From: Clostridia bacterium
Lineage (GTDB): Bacteria; Bacillota; Clostridia; Oscillospirales; Acutalibacteraceae
DNA length: 64,000 nt
Reading direction: 5' to 3'
NCBI GenBank assembly: GCA_017517865.1
Contig: JAFWYB010000068.1
Location: 105,007-169,006 of the forward strand
Below are positions 7,640 through 15,317 of this stretch, one piece after another; the first letter of the stretch is position 1; each line of letters begins with the position of its first letter. The notes under the pieces are model-generated. The model searched no databases, had not been told where the DNA came from, and saw only the letters and a program-made list of their open reading frames with translations. The position numbers were made by a program, and so were the translations under genes.

Positions 7640-8908
7640 TTATTCCGCCTCACTTTCAAGTATAAACACGGTATCTTCGGTAACCATATTTGCCGCAACA
7701 ATAATTTCCTCGCGGCTTACATCCTTCATCATAGCAGCGTAGTCTTCGGGGGAGCGGAAATCAGGCTTATTGCACTGCATTGTTGCCCACATATCAATAT
7801 AGAGCACGCTGTCGGAAAACGATTTGTATGAATCGGTGATGCTGAGCTTAGCCTGTTCAATAATTTCGTCGGTGAAATCGCCCCTTCTGACTGCGTCAAG
7901 CTCATTTCTTATGGCTTCAAGAGCTTTATTGGCGTTTTCGGTTTCAACACCGCTTTCAACGGTGATAATACCCTTTGAGTCGATGAGTCTTGCAGAGCAG
8001 TAATAGCAAAGGCTCATTTTTTCTCTTACATTCATAAAGAGCTTTGAGAAAGTGCCGCTGCCGAAAATAGCGGTCATTATCTTAAGGGCGGGGAAGTTAT
8101 CGCCCTCATAGGTCATACCGGCTCTCATACCGATAACAAGCTTACCCTGCTTTATCTTCTGCTTTTCGGTAACGGTTCTGCTTTCATAAGCCTCTGAAAT
8201 AAACTCTGTGCGGACCTCGGTTATATTCTCGGCCTTTCTTCCTATGGCGTTGAAGCGGTCGGTGAAGAGCTTTTCGGTTTCTGCCTTGTCAAAGTTACCG
8301 GTGACGTTTATCTGTATGGGACAGTTGAAAAGCATATTCTTCCACACTCTGAAAAGCTCCTTGCCGTCAAGAGCGGAAATTGTATCTTTGTCGCCGAGTC
8401 TGTCGGTACCGTAAAACTCGTCACGGCACATCTCTTCTGTCATACGTGTGAGAGCATAAACTCTTTTATCGTCTCTTTCACTGTCAATTTTTTCAATAAG
8501 GAGTCTCTTTTCTCTGGTTATATTTTCCTCCTTGAAGCCTGTGGGTGTAATATCGGGCTTGAGAAAAGCATTGACAAGAAGATCAACACCCTCACTGAGC
8601 ACGCTTTCACCTTTGAGGGCAAAGCGGTCATCGAGGCATACGAGTACAAGAGAAAGCACCTGAGCCTCACCAATTTTTTTAACTGACGCTGAAAGGCCTG
8701 CGCCGTAAAGAGATGCAAGCCTTCTGTTCATTTCATATACTGTGGGATAATTCATACTTGTGCGGGCAAGCGTATGAATAAGAAGCGCTCTTGCGGAGGT
8801 GTCACCGTCAAGAGGGGCGGTTATATTAAGTGAAACAACGGCGTTTTTAAACTGTGCCGTGTTGTGGGTGAAAAGCCTTACTCCCGGAGCAATGTTTTTT
8901 CTTTCCAT
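7640..8908 (-). CDS. ymfF: M16 family protein, YmfF-type (inactive partner)
   Basis: A 422-aa M16-fold protein. At the position where an HxxEH would fall the sequence reads ALLIHTLARTSMN, so the zinc site is missing and this should be the non-catalytic half of a heterodimer with the downstream YmfH-like protein. The later M16 glycine-rich stretch (MTAIFGSGTFSKLFMNVREK) is preserved. The ATG at 8908 has AAGGAT seven bases upstream and starts MERKNIAPGVRLF; the ORF extends 22 codons further upstream without a good ribosome-binding site. First gene of the ymfF-ymfH-topB operon, with a promoter at 8945-8974. Confidence 0.82.
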   Translation of the reverse strand: MERKNIAPGVRLFTHNTAQFKNAVVSLNITAPLDGDTSARALLIHTLARTSMNYPTVYEMNRRLASLYGAGLSASVKKIGEAQVLSLVLVCLDDRFALKGESVLSEGVDLLVNAFLKPDITPTGFKEENITREKRLLIEKIDSERDDKRVYALTRMTEEMCRDEFYGTDRLGDKDTISALDGKELFRVWKNMLFNCPIQINVTGNFDKAETEKLFTDRFNAIGRKAENITEVRTEFISEAYESRTVTEKQKIKQGKLVIGMRAGMTYEGDNFPALKIMTAIFGSGTFSKLFMNVREKMSLCYYCSARLIDSKGIITVESGVETENANKALEAIRNELDAVRRGDFTDEIIEQAKLSITDSYKSFSDSVLYIDMWATMQCNKPDFRSPEDYAAMMKDVSREEIIVAANMVTEDTVFILESEAE

Positions 8909-8944
8909 AGATGCTATCCTTCTTTCGGAAATATTATCTTTTCT

Positions 8945-8974
8945 ATTATAGCATAAACCTGCAACAATATGCAA
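8945..8974 (-). promoter_or_regulatory. Predicted sigma-A promoter of the ymfF-ymfH-topB operon
   Basis: Minus strand TTGCAT (8974-8969), 18-bp spacer, perfect TATAAT (8950-8945), about 37 bp before the ymfF start codon. Confidence 0.65.
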
Positions 8975-8985
8975 TGCAATAAATG

Positions 8986-9011
8986 AAAAAGACAGACTGC
9001 GGAAGTCTGCC
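8986..9011 (-). terminator. Rho-independent terminator of the regulator operon
   Basis: Minus strand GGCAGACT-tccgc-AGTCTGTC followed by TTTTT, ten bases after the stop codon of the small coiled-coil gene. Confidence 0.8.
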
Positions 9012-9020
9012 CTTTCGTTA

Positions 9021-9236
9021 TTATTGCTTTACAGCCTTAAGGTAGCTGTCAATTTCCCTTTTCTTTTCCTCCAGCTCCCATTTTTCCTCGTAAAGCACTC
9101 TTATAAGGCTTTTGAGGTGCTGTATTTCGCTTCGCTTCCCGCGGGCTGCTGCATCCTTCAGCTTGAGCCGTGCGCTTTCAAGCGCTTCCGTCTGCATATC
9201 AAGCGAAGCTTCGTATGTTTTATAAAGCTGTTTCAT
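9021..9236 (-). CDS. Small coiled-coil protein of unknown function
   Basis: 71 aa, almost entirely charged helix with heptad spacing (for example LYEEKWELEEKKREIDSYL), so a coiled coil is likely; no membrane segment or signal peptide. AAAGGAG five bases before the ATG makes it a real gene. It starts 11 bp after the stop of the HTH/XRE regulator and shares its promoter and terminator, so the two form a dedicated two-gene operon. I do not recognise a family. A partner or modulator of the regulator is one possibility, by inference from context only. Confidence 0.7.
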   Translation of the reverse strand: MKQLYKTYEASLDMQTEALESARLKLKDAAARGKRSEIQHLKSLIRVLYEEKWELEEKKREIDSYLKAVKQ

Positions 9237-9247
9237 TTAAACTCCTT

Positions 9248-9841
9248 TCAATCAGTTCCGAATATGATATAGTTGCAGCTAACTCTGTAAAAAGCTGTAA
9301 GCTTTTTAAGCTCGGCCATAGTCATAACGCTGCCTCTTTTTTCTATCTGCTTAAGCCGCAGCTGACTTATATCTGTTTTTATGCTGAGATGTTCTACAGT
9401 AAGACATTCCCGGGCACGTAAAGATTTGAGGCGGGTTGATATTTCATCTGCATTTATGTGAGAACTGAGTGTTTTGCTGTTTTCCGTTATTGCTTTTATT
9501 TCTTTTTCACTGTTGCCACCGTAAATAAGCTCAACTGCGTATTTCAGCTTTTCATAAACCGTTTCATTTATTTTTGTAAAGTGTCGGTGTACCGTTGTAC
9601 GGTCTACCGAAAGCATTTCTGCTACGGTGCTTTTTGAAAGCCCTTTGTACCAATGAAGCTCGACAAGCCTTCTGTCAAACTCGTCAAGCTCTTCTCTGAT
9701 TACTTTTCTTACTAACCTTTGCAGCTCTTCCTTTCTTCTGAGAAGCATTTCTTCCCTCTCGGCCTCACGTGCTTTTGACTGCCAGCTTCTGAAGGCTTCT
9801 GCATCAAAGCACCTCTCAAGGCTCTCATCGTTGATATTCAT
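9248..9841 (-). CDS. Two-headed DNA-binding regulator: sigma-region-4-like HTH plus XRE-type HTH
   Basis: 197 aa. Residues about 35-90 form a helical region with a sigma-70 region 4-like helix-turn-helix (LDEFDRRLVELHWYKGLSKS then TVAEMLSVDRTTVHRHF). Residues about 132-195 look like an XRE/Cro HTH (ISTRLKSLRARECLTVEHLS, then KTDISQLRLKQIEKRG) and end SCNYIIFGTD, a typical tail of XRE proteins. No sigma region 2 is present, so it is not a sigma factor. GGGAGGA lies before the start. Upstream are a near-consensus promoter with a perfect palindrome across its -35 and a LexA-like box between the -10 and the gene. Autoregulation and damage control are inferences from these sites. Confidence 0.75.
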   Translation of the reverse strand: MNINDESLERCFDAEAFRSWQSKAREAEREEMLLRRKEELQRLVRKVIREELDEFDRRLVELHWYKGLSKSTVAEMLSVDRTTVHRHFTKINETVYEKLKYAVELIYGGNSEKEIKAITENSKTLSSHINADEISTRLKSLRARECLTVEHLSIKTDISQLRLKQIEKRGSVMTMAELKKLTAFYRVSCNYIIFGTD

Positions 9842-9874
9842 TTTGAATCATTCCTCCCATACCGGAACCGGCAA

Positions 9875-9888
9875 CGAACATTTGTTCT
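9875..9888. promoter_or_regulatory. Candidate LexA (SOS) box
   Basis: CGAACATTTGTTCT agrees with the Gram-positive LexA consensus CGAACRNRYGTTYC at 12 of 14 positions, and its core GAACATTTGTTC differs from a perfect palindrome at one base. It lies between the -10 box and the start codon of the HTH/XRE regulator, where a bound repressor would block transcription. Confidence 0.5.
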
Positions 9889-9899
9889 CTATATCTTTT

Positions 9900-9928
9900 A
9901 TTTTAGTTGCGATTGCGATTGCTGTCAA
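9900..9928 (-). promoter_or_regulatory. Strong predicted sigma-A promoter of the HTH/XRE regulator
   Basis: Minus strand TTGACA (9928-9923), 17-bp spacer, TAAAAT (9905-9900): perfect -35, optimal spacing, five of six in the -10. Confidence 0.75.
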
Positions 9929-9937
9929 TAGCAATCG
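9916..9937. promoter_or_regulatory. Palindromic operator candidate over the -35 box
   Basis: CGATTGCT-gtcaat-AGCAATCG, a perfect 8-bp inverted repeat with 6-bp spacer. It covers the -35 of the regulator promoter, the position expected for an autorepressor such as an XRE-type protein. Confidence 0.55.
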
Positions 9938-10059
9938 GTCATATTGACTGTCAAGACCTCAAAAAAGGACTAAGGCTGATTTAAGCAATATTTTTCGAAA
10001 AAATTTATGTGATTTTTAAGTGTTTGGGTTATAGTGAAAAAACAAAAGGGTTTAGGTAC

Positions 10060-10088
10060 TTGAAATTTTTATTGAAATGGTATAAAAT
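10060..10088 (+). promoter_or_regulatory. Predicted sigma-A promoter of the first parvulin gene
   Basis: TTGAAA (10060-10065), 17-bp spacer, TAAAAT (10083-10088), 55 bp before the chosen start codon. Confidence 0.65.
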
Positions 10089-10142
10089 AACCCTTAGTTG
10101 TGTGCTTCGGCTCATAAATTAAATCAGAAAAGGATGAAACTA

Positions 10143-11993
10143 ATGGCAAAACAGGAAAAGAGTGCTGCAGAGCTTTACCGTGAGGAAAGAAAGGCACGTC
10201 TTGCAAAAGCTGCAAAAAAGAACTCAAAAAAACAGAATAAGATTATCTGGAACAAGAAGAACAAGTCTTTTGCTACAGTAGCATTTATTCTTGCTCTCGT
10301 TATCGGTATATCAGCTATAGTTCTTAATTCACTCGGTATGTTTGACAGAAACAAGAAGATGATGACCGTAGGTGAAGCTGAGGTTGATAAATACGAGGTT
10401 GTTTATTACAGCTCAAGAGTTTATCAGAATCTGTTTGAGATGTCTATGCAGTATGATCAGTACGGTGAAGGCTACGGACAGATGCTCACAGGCCTTGACT
10501 GGCAGACACAGCCCGACAAGCAGGCATTTTCGGGCGTTGTTGAGGGTGTAGAAAACCCCACAGTTGCAGACTATATCGTTTCTCAGGCAAAAACAGAGAT
10601 TCAGAGAGTAAAGGCTTACGTTAAGTATGCAGAGGATAACGGTATAACACTTGACGCTGAAGGACTTGCTGAGGTGCAGAGTGTTATCAACGATATGAAA
10701 ACAGCTGCCCAAAACAGCGGTTACGGTTATGCAAACTTCCTTCGTTCAGAGTACGGCTACGGCAAGGGTATGACTCCCAAGCTTTTTGAAAAGATTATCA
10801 CCGAGGCTGTTCTCGCCGAAAAGGTTCAGGAGCTCAAGAATGAAGAAATTACAGCGAGCTACGATGCTTTATCAGATGCAGAAATTGAAAAGCTCTTCAC
10901 AGACAACCTCAAGAAGTTCGGTGTTGTTTCATACAGAAGCTACACAGTAAATGCTGCAGATGAGGCAGAGATGGAGGCAGCAAAGAAGACTGCTGAAACT
11001 CTTGCTACGGTTGAAGGTGAGGAGGCATTCCTCAAAACGGTTTCAGAGCTTGAAGAAGCTCTCAAAAACGAAAAGTTCGCGGATTATCTTACAGACGATA
11101 CACTTACTCTCACTGAAGACGAAAGCTATGAATCAGTGGCAGGTGTTGCTCACGACCATGACTACGACCACGGTGAGGCAGGTGCAAGCGAGGCTGAAAA
11201 GTGCGGCGAATGGCTCTTCGACGCTGAAAGAGAAGCCGGTGACACATATATCGCTGAAAATACCGGCAAGGGTTATACTGTTTATATGGTTACAGAGCCC
11301 GTTCACAAGGTAGACAGCGAATACACATACGATGTAAGACACATCCTTGTCAAGTTCCCCGAGGAAAATGAGGAAGAAGCAGCTGCGGATGAAACTGCAG
11401 AAGATGCCGATGAGACCGAGAATAAGACAGAGGACAAGGAAGAAGAAAAGGAGCCCGTTAAGGCTGAGCTTCTTGATACATCAGCATATGAAGCAGTTGT
11501 TGATATAGATGTTGATATCGAAAATGTTAAGAACCCCGAGCTTTATATGAAGGCTCAGGATATTCTCAAGGAATATCTTGACGGTGAAAACACAGAAGAA
11601 GCATTCGCTGAACTTGCTAAAAAGTATTCAGAGGACGGCAACGCAGAAGATGGCGGTATCTATGAGGATGTAACCAAGGGTTATATGGTTGCCGAGTTTG
11701 AAAACTGGGCATACGAGGAAGGCAGAAAGGCCGGAGACGTAGGTATTGTTGAAACAGAGTTCGGATATCATATTATGTACTTTATCAAGACTGAAGAGGC
11801 ATCAAGCTGGATAAGCGTTATCAAGGATACAGGTATCTCAGAGGATTATACCGAATTTGAGGAAGGTATAATTGAAGCTGTCCCTGTTGCAGATTACAAC
11901 ACAAAGTACATTTCAGACGTTAAGGATTTCCTCAAATTAAATGCAAGAACACTTATTTCAAACAACACACAGAGTACACAGATTACATTCTGA
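10143..11993 (+). CDS. Membrane-anchored parvulin-type peptidyl-prolyl isomerase (PrsA/SurA-like), copy 1
   Basis: 616 aa. A very basic cytosolic N-terminus (about 45 residues with many Lys/Arg) is followed by one membrane segment (FATVAFILALVIGISAIVL, about residues 45-65), so the rest faces outside. The C-terminal part is a parvulin domain: VRHILVKF, then LAKKYSEDGNAEDGGIYEDV, then ETEFGYHIMYF. About 75 residues, very rich in Glu/Asp, are inserted after the VRHILVKF strand. Further upstream is a His/Asp stretch, HDHDYDHGE, absent from copy 2. Expected role: folding of exported proteins at the membrane surface. The start at 10143 has AAAAGGA eight bases upstream and is chosen over two in-frame upstream starts. 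It is followed by a perfect terminator. Confidence 0.88.
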   Translation: MAKQEKSAAELYREERKARLAKAAKKNSKKQNKIIWNKKNKSFATVAFILALVIGISAIVLNSLGMFDRNKKMMTVGEAEVDKYEVVYYSSRVYQNLFEMSMQYDQYGEGYGQMLTGLDWQTQPDKQAFSGVVEGVENPTVADYIVSQAKTEIQRVKAYVKYAEDNGITLDAEGLAEVQSVINDMKTAAQNSGYGYANFLRSEYGYGKGMTPKLFEKIITEAVLAEKVQELKNEEITASYDALSDAEIEKLFTDNLKKFGVVSYRSYTVNAADEAEMEAAKKTAETLATVEGEEAFLKTVSELEEALKNEKFADYLTDDTLTLTEDESYESVAGVAHDHDYDHGEAGASEAEKCGEWLFDAEREAGDTYIAENTGKGYTVYMVTEPVHKVDSEYTYDVRHILVKFPEENEEEAAADETAEDADETENKTEDKEEEKEPVKAELLDTSAYEAVVDIDVDIENVKNPELYMKAQDILKEYLDGENTEEAFAELAKKYSEDGNAEDGGIYEDVTKGYMVAEFENWAYEEGRKAGDVGIVETEFGYHIMYFIKTEEASSWISVIKDTGISEDYTEFEEGIIEAVPVADYNTKYISDVKDFLKLNARTLISNNTQSTQITF

Positions 11994-11999
11994 TAACAA

Positions 12000-12028
12000 A
12001 AAGCTGCCGGATTTCCGGCAGCTTTTTA
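12000..12028 (+). terminator. Rho-independent terminator of parvulin copy 1
   Basis: AGCTGCCGG-attt-CCGGCAGCT flanked by A and T runs: a perfect 9-bp stem followed by TTTTT. Confidence 0.92.
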
Positions 12029-12120
12029 TATGTCACCCAGTGGTAGGATTTATCGCGTGTTCTGTTTGCTGAGCAGACGGAATTAACCCCGTTCTGTTTT
12101 ACGCGGACGAAACAAGGGGA

Positions 12121-12234
12121 GGCGGCTCCCTGCCCGAGGACTTGCCTTCGCAAGTCCTCGGGGCTTTTGCGCGGGCACAGCCCCGCAAAAGCAAGCGGTG
12201 CGACCGAAAGGTCGCACCGCTTCAGGGAGCCGCC
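12121..12234. repeat. 114-nt perfect four-way-junction palindromic element
   Basis: Outer arms GGCGGCTCCCTG (12121-12132) and CAGGGAGCCGCC (12223-12234) pair perfectly over 12 bp. Between them lie three hairpins of exactly 30 nt each with no unpaired base at the junction: 12133-12162 (13-bp perfect stem, loop CTTC), 12163-12192 (8-bp stem GCTTTTGC plus an inner GGGC/GCCC stem) and 12193-12222 (13-bp perfect stem, GAAA tetraloop). The result is a cloverleaf or Holliday-junction-like fold on either strand. It sits between two converging genes in a 253-bp spacer and codes for nothing evident. Weak complementarity continues outward for about 20 bp. Confidence 0.85.
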
Positions 12235-12281
12235 GCTCTGCTTTTCCGTTACGTTGTTCACAAAGAATACACTGTTCTTTT

Positions 12282-13346
12282 TTACGGCACTGCATAAAAA
12301 TTAGATTCCCAGGCAGGGATATAAGGATGATGTCGGAAATATAATTTATATCCCTCATAAAGCTCTTTTATTTTAAAGGGCAGAACGAACATATCCTCGT
12401 TTCTGTGGTAGGCGCACACATAAAGCTTCGGCTTAAAGGCTTCTATCGTTTTACGGGCGCCCTCAAGGGCCTTCAGCTCAGCACCCTCAATATCCATCTT
12501 TATAAAAGTAACTGCGTCTTTGATAACGTTATCAACGCTGTCAAAGGCTACCGCCTTACCCGTGCTTCCCTGACGCGAATTTCTTCCGCCTTTTGTTTCA
12601 AAAAAACGGAGCTCATTCTTATCCCAGGCACCCAGGTTGAAAAGGCTGATATTTTCCATGCCCTCAGTTTTTCTTGCGAGCTTTCTGAAGTTTTTTTCAT
12701 CGGGCTCAAAGGCATAAATATTCTTATAGCTGCCATCAGTTGCAGCGAGAAATTCCCTTATTGTGTCACCGTCGTAGGCACCGAGGTCAACTATTGTTTC
12801 TCTGTCGGTGAGTCTGAGAATATCGCTGTACACCTCGTCCTTTCCGCTTTCACAGTCAGAAAGGTACTTTATTTTACCGCTGATTTTGAATTTGAGCACG
12901 TCGGTAAAGGCTTTTTTCGATTTTTCATCACAGAGCATATCATAAGCTTTTCTGAAGGAAGCGGCGTTTCCTTTAAGATATTCCATTGTGAAAAGCCCCT
13001 TGCCGGCTATGGGTACCGTAGGCGAATAAAGCTCATAGCTTTCCGACATTTCCTTTATTCTGTCCAAAGTGGGTCTGTCGTGTATTGCAAAGGTGAGCAG
13101 TATTATAAAATCACCGTATTTTTCTTTTGCCTGAGAAAAGCTGAGCACTTTTTTTCCGTGAAAGCTGTGGCCTCTCACAAAGCCGTCGCTGGCAAACGTG
13201 TCTGCATAATCAAGATTGAGAGAATGAAGCACATCAATAATCATATCGGCACCGTTACCCATACCGTAAAGCAGTATAGGCTTATCTGAAGATTTAAGAT
13301 GCTCCCATAAAGGCTTTTCACAAATAAAATCGGTCAAAACATACAC
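12282..13346 (-). CDS. FkbM-family SAM-dependent methyltransferase with N-terminal Rossmann-like domain
   Basis: 354 aa in two parts. Residues about 20-110 begin PILLYGMGNGADMIIDVL, a glycine-rich nucleotide-binding-like fold. Residues about 175-345 are an FkbM-type methyltransferase, with TIVDLGAYDGDTI (motif I, SAM binding) and the family hallmark VTFIKMDIEGAELKALEGA. FkbM enzymes O-methylate sugars, lipids or natural products; the substrate here is unknown and no polysaccharide cluster surrounds the gene. AAGGCGG precedes the ATG, and the promoter at 13368-13396 carries a palindrome. Transcribed convergently with parvulin copy 1 and divergently from copy 2. Confidence 0.85.
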   Translation of the reverse strand: MYVLTDFICEKPLWEHLKSSDKPILLYGMGNGADMIIDVLHSLNLDYADTFASDGFVRGHSFHGKKVLSFSQAKEKYGDFIILLTFAIHDRPTLDRIKEMSESYELYSPTVPIAGKGLFTMEYLKGNAASFRKAYDMLCDEKSKKAFTDVLKFKISGKIKYLSDCESGKDEVYSDILRLTDRETIVDLGAYDGDTIREFLAATDGSYKNIYAFEPDEKNFRKLARKTEGMENISLFNLGAWDKNELRFFETKGGRNSRQGSTGKAVAFDSVDNVIKDAVTFIKMDIEGAELKALEGARKTIEAFKPKLYVCAYHRNEDMFVLPFKIKELYEGYKLYFRHHPYIPAWESNFYAVP

Positions 13347-13367
13347 CGCCTTAAAAGTTTTAAGGTT

Positions 13368-13396
13368 ATTTTAACATAGTTGATATTAAATATCAA
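13368..13396 (-). promoter_or_regulatory. Predicted sigma-A promoter of the FkbM gene, with overlapping palindrome
   Basis: Minus strand TTGATA (13396-13391), 17-bp spacer, TAAAAT (13373-13368). The 17-bp perfect palindrome TTGATATT-a-AATATCAA at 13380-13396 covers the -35 box and may be an operator or simply AT-rich symmetry. Confidence 0.6.
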
Positions 13397-13449
13397 TAGC
13401 GACAAAATTTGTGAAAAAGTTAACAATTTTGAAAGCAGAAAAAAATTAC

Positions 13450-13478
13450 TGTACAAATCGGTTTTTGTGTGATAAAAT
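13450..13478 (+). promoter_or_regulatory. Possible sigma-A promoter of parvulin copy 2
   Basis: TGTACA (13450-13455), 17-bp spacer, TAAAAT (13473-13478). The -35 matches only four of six bases. Confidence 0.4.
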
Positions 13479-13511
13479 ACAGTGAAAAGATTCCGAGAGG
13501 GGTTACGTCAG

Positions 13512-15287
13512 ATGAAAAACAATAAAATCGTAAAAATCATAATTTCTGTTGTGGTTTTTGCTTTGTGCTTTGCGTCAGGCTTCTTTATCGCAAAGGAGGT
13601 GGCTTCCCGCAAGGTTAAAACAGACACCGACTCATCACAGACTACAAATGCAGCGGATGAAGCACAGTCAGAAGAAATCAGTGAGGCTGAACTTGCAGTA
13701 GACCACAGCCTTTACACCTATCTTAAAGACAGTGAAAATATCGGCGGCGGTAAAATAACCGTTGATTCAGCCGAATATTATTACTATTGTGCTTCACTTT
13801 ATGACCAGCTTATTTCCTATGCCGTACAGTATGATTACTATTACGGTGAGGGTAGCGGACTTGCTATGACGGGCTTTGATATTACAAAGCCTGCAGATGA
13901 GCAGAAATATGACGGTGAGGTGGAGGGCATCAAAGATCCCACCTACGCTGATTATATTGAATATACTGCAAGAAAGCAGATGGAAGCTGTAAAGAGCATA
14001 GTTGAATATGCAAAGCTTAACTCAATAGAGCTTACCGAAAAAGAAAAGCAGTTCCTTGCAAATAATATCGAAAGTGCAAGAGCGGGCATTAAAGAGCAGT
14101 ATGACCAGACTATTGAAGAATATCTCAAGAGTGTTTACGGCCCTAAAATGACCGAGGAGCTTTTTGTTCGTATAACCGAAGAACAGTATCTTACCAATAA
14201 GGTTGACGAAATAAAGACAAAGCTTTACTCTGACAGCTACACCGACGAAATGCTGGAAAAAATCTATGAAGAAAAGGAAAAGACCTACGCCGTTGCGGAC
14301 CTCAGAGTGTATATAGTGGTTGCAAAAACTGCCCTTGACGATGAAGGAAACGAAAAGATTACAAATGAAACAATGGCTCAGGCCAAAAAGGATGCGGAGC
14401 AGCTTGCTGCCTCTGTCATTGACGACACAACCTTCAAGGAAAAGGCTTCATATTATGAGCAACTTGAAAACAATTCAGATTATGAAAAGCTTCTTTCAGA
14501 CGATTCCTACACTCTCGTTGAGGCAATAACCTACGATAATATAACAGCTCAGCTCGGAAGCGGTGAGCTTGCGGAATGGGTGTTTGAGGAAGGAAGAAAG
14601 GTTGGTGACACCTTCGTCTTTGAGCGTGAGGATACAGGCTACGGAGTATGTATGATTTCAAATACTCCGCACAAGCCCGAAACAACCTACACCTACAGCG
14701 TAAGACATATTCTTTTTGAGTTTACTAAAGACGGCAATGTTGATACCAATGCCGACGCAATAATTCTTGATACAAATAAATACGACACGGTTATTGATAT
14801 AGATGTCAAGCCCGAAACAACAAAAGAGCCGGCACTTTATATGAAGGCTCAGGATGTACTTATTGACTACCTTGAGGGTGAGCGTACCGAAGAAAGCTTC
14901 GGCGAGCTTGCAAAAGAGTATTCAGCAGACGGTAATGCTGCCCAGGGCGGTATATATACCGATGTTCCTCAGGGACAGATGGTTCCCGAGTTTGAAAACT
15001 GGAGTATTGCCGAGGGCAGAAAGCCCGGCGACGTTGGTATTGTAGAAACCACCTACGGCTATCACGTTATGTATGCGGTAGACAAAAAGGTTGCAACAAG
15101 CTGGGAAACAACGCTCAGAGATGCTGAGGCAAATGATGATATAAATACATTCTTAGAAGTTCTTGCCGATTCATACACTTGTGAAATTAAAAATTACAGT
15201 GAGCTTGATATCGCAAAGGATCTTGAAGAAATTGGCAACGGTCTTATAAACTTCTATAAACAGGCATTAAGCGCGCAGACCGCTTAA
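13512..15287 (+). CDS. Membrane-anchored parvulin-type peptidyl-prolyl isomerase (PrsA/SurA-like), copy 2
   Basis: 591 aa, a paralogue of the protein at 10143-11993. A short N-terminal signal anchor (IVKIIISVVVFALCFASGFF, about residues 5-25) is followed by a helical SurA-like region and a C-terminal parvulin domain: VRHILFEF, then LAKEYSADGNAAQGGIYTDV, then VPEFENW and ETTYGYHVMYA. As in copy 1 there is an insert after the first strand, but shorter (about 45 residues), and the His-rich stretch is missing. The ATG at 13512 has GAGAGGGG nine bases upstream; an in-frame GTG 10 codons earlier lacks a ribosome-binding site. It is followed at short distance by two small membrane-anchored beta proteins, perhaps one transcription unit up to the terminator at 15727. 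Confidence 0.87.
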   Translation: MKNNKIVKIIISVVVFALCFASGFFIAKEVASRKVKTDTDSSQTTNAADEAQSEEISEAELAVDHSLYTYLKDSENIGGGKITVDSAEYYYYCASLYDQLISYAVQYDYYYGEGSGLAMTGFDITKPADEQKYDGEVEGIKDPTYADYIEYTARKQMEAVKSIVEYAKLNSIELTEKEKQFLANNIESARAGIKEQYDQTIEEYLKSVYGPKMTEELFVRITEEQYLTNKVDEIKTKLYSDSYTDEMLEKIYEEKEKTYAVADLRVYIVVAKTALDDEGNEKITNETMAQAKKDAEQLAASVIDDTTFKEKASYYEQLENNSDYEKLLSDDSYTLVEAITYDNITAQLGSGELAEWVFEEGRKVGDTFVFEREDTGYGVCMISNTPHKPETTYTYSVRHILFEFTKDGNVDTNADAIILDTNKYDTVIDIDVKPETTKEPALYMKAQDVLIDYLEGERTEESFGELAKEYSADGNAAQGGIYTDVPQGQMVPEFENWSIAEGRKPGDVGIVETTYGYHVMYAVDKKVATSWETTLRDAEANDDINTFLEVLADSYTCEIKNYSELDIAKDLEEIGNGLINFYKQALSAQTA

Positions 15288-15317
15288 CATAAATTCATTT
15301 TTAAGGAGGACATTATT

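Noticed and set aside
9248-9841. Alternative sigma factor
   Set aside because: Only a region-4-like HTH is present; region 2 for core and -10 binding is absent, and the C-terminus is an XRE-type domain.
12083-12358. Minus-strand ORFs across the four-way-junction element
   Set aside because: The coding potential comes from the palindromic GC-rich sequence; no ribosome-binding site and no resemblance to known proteins.
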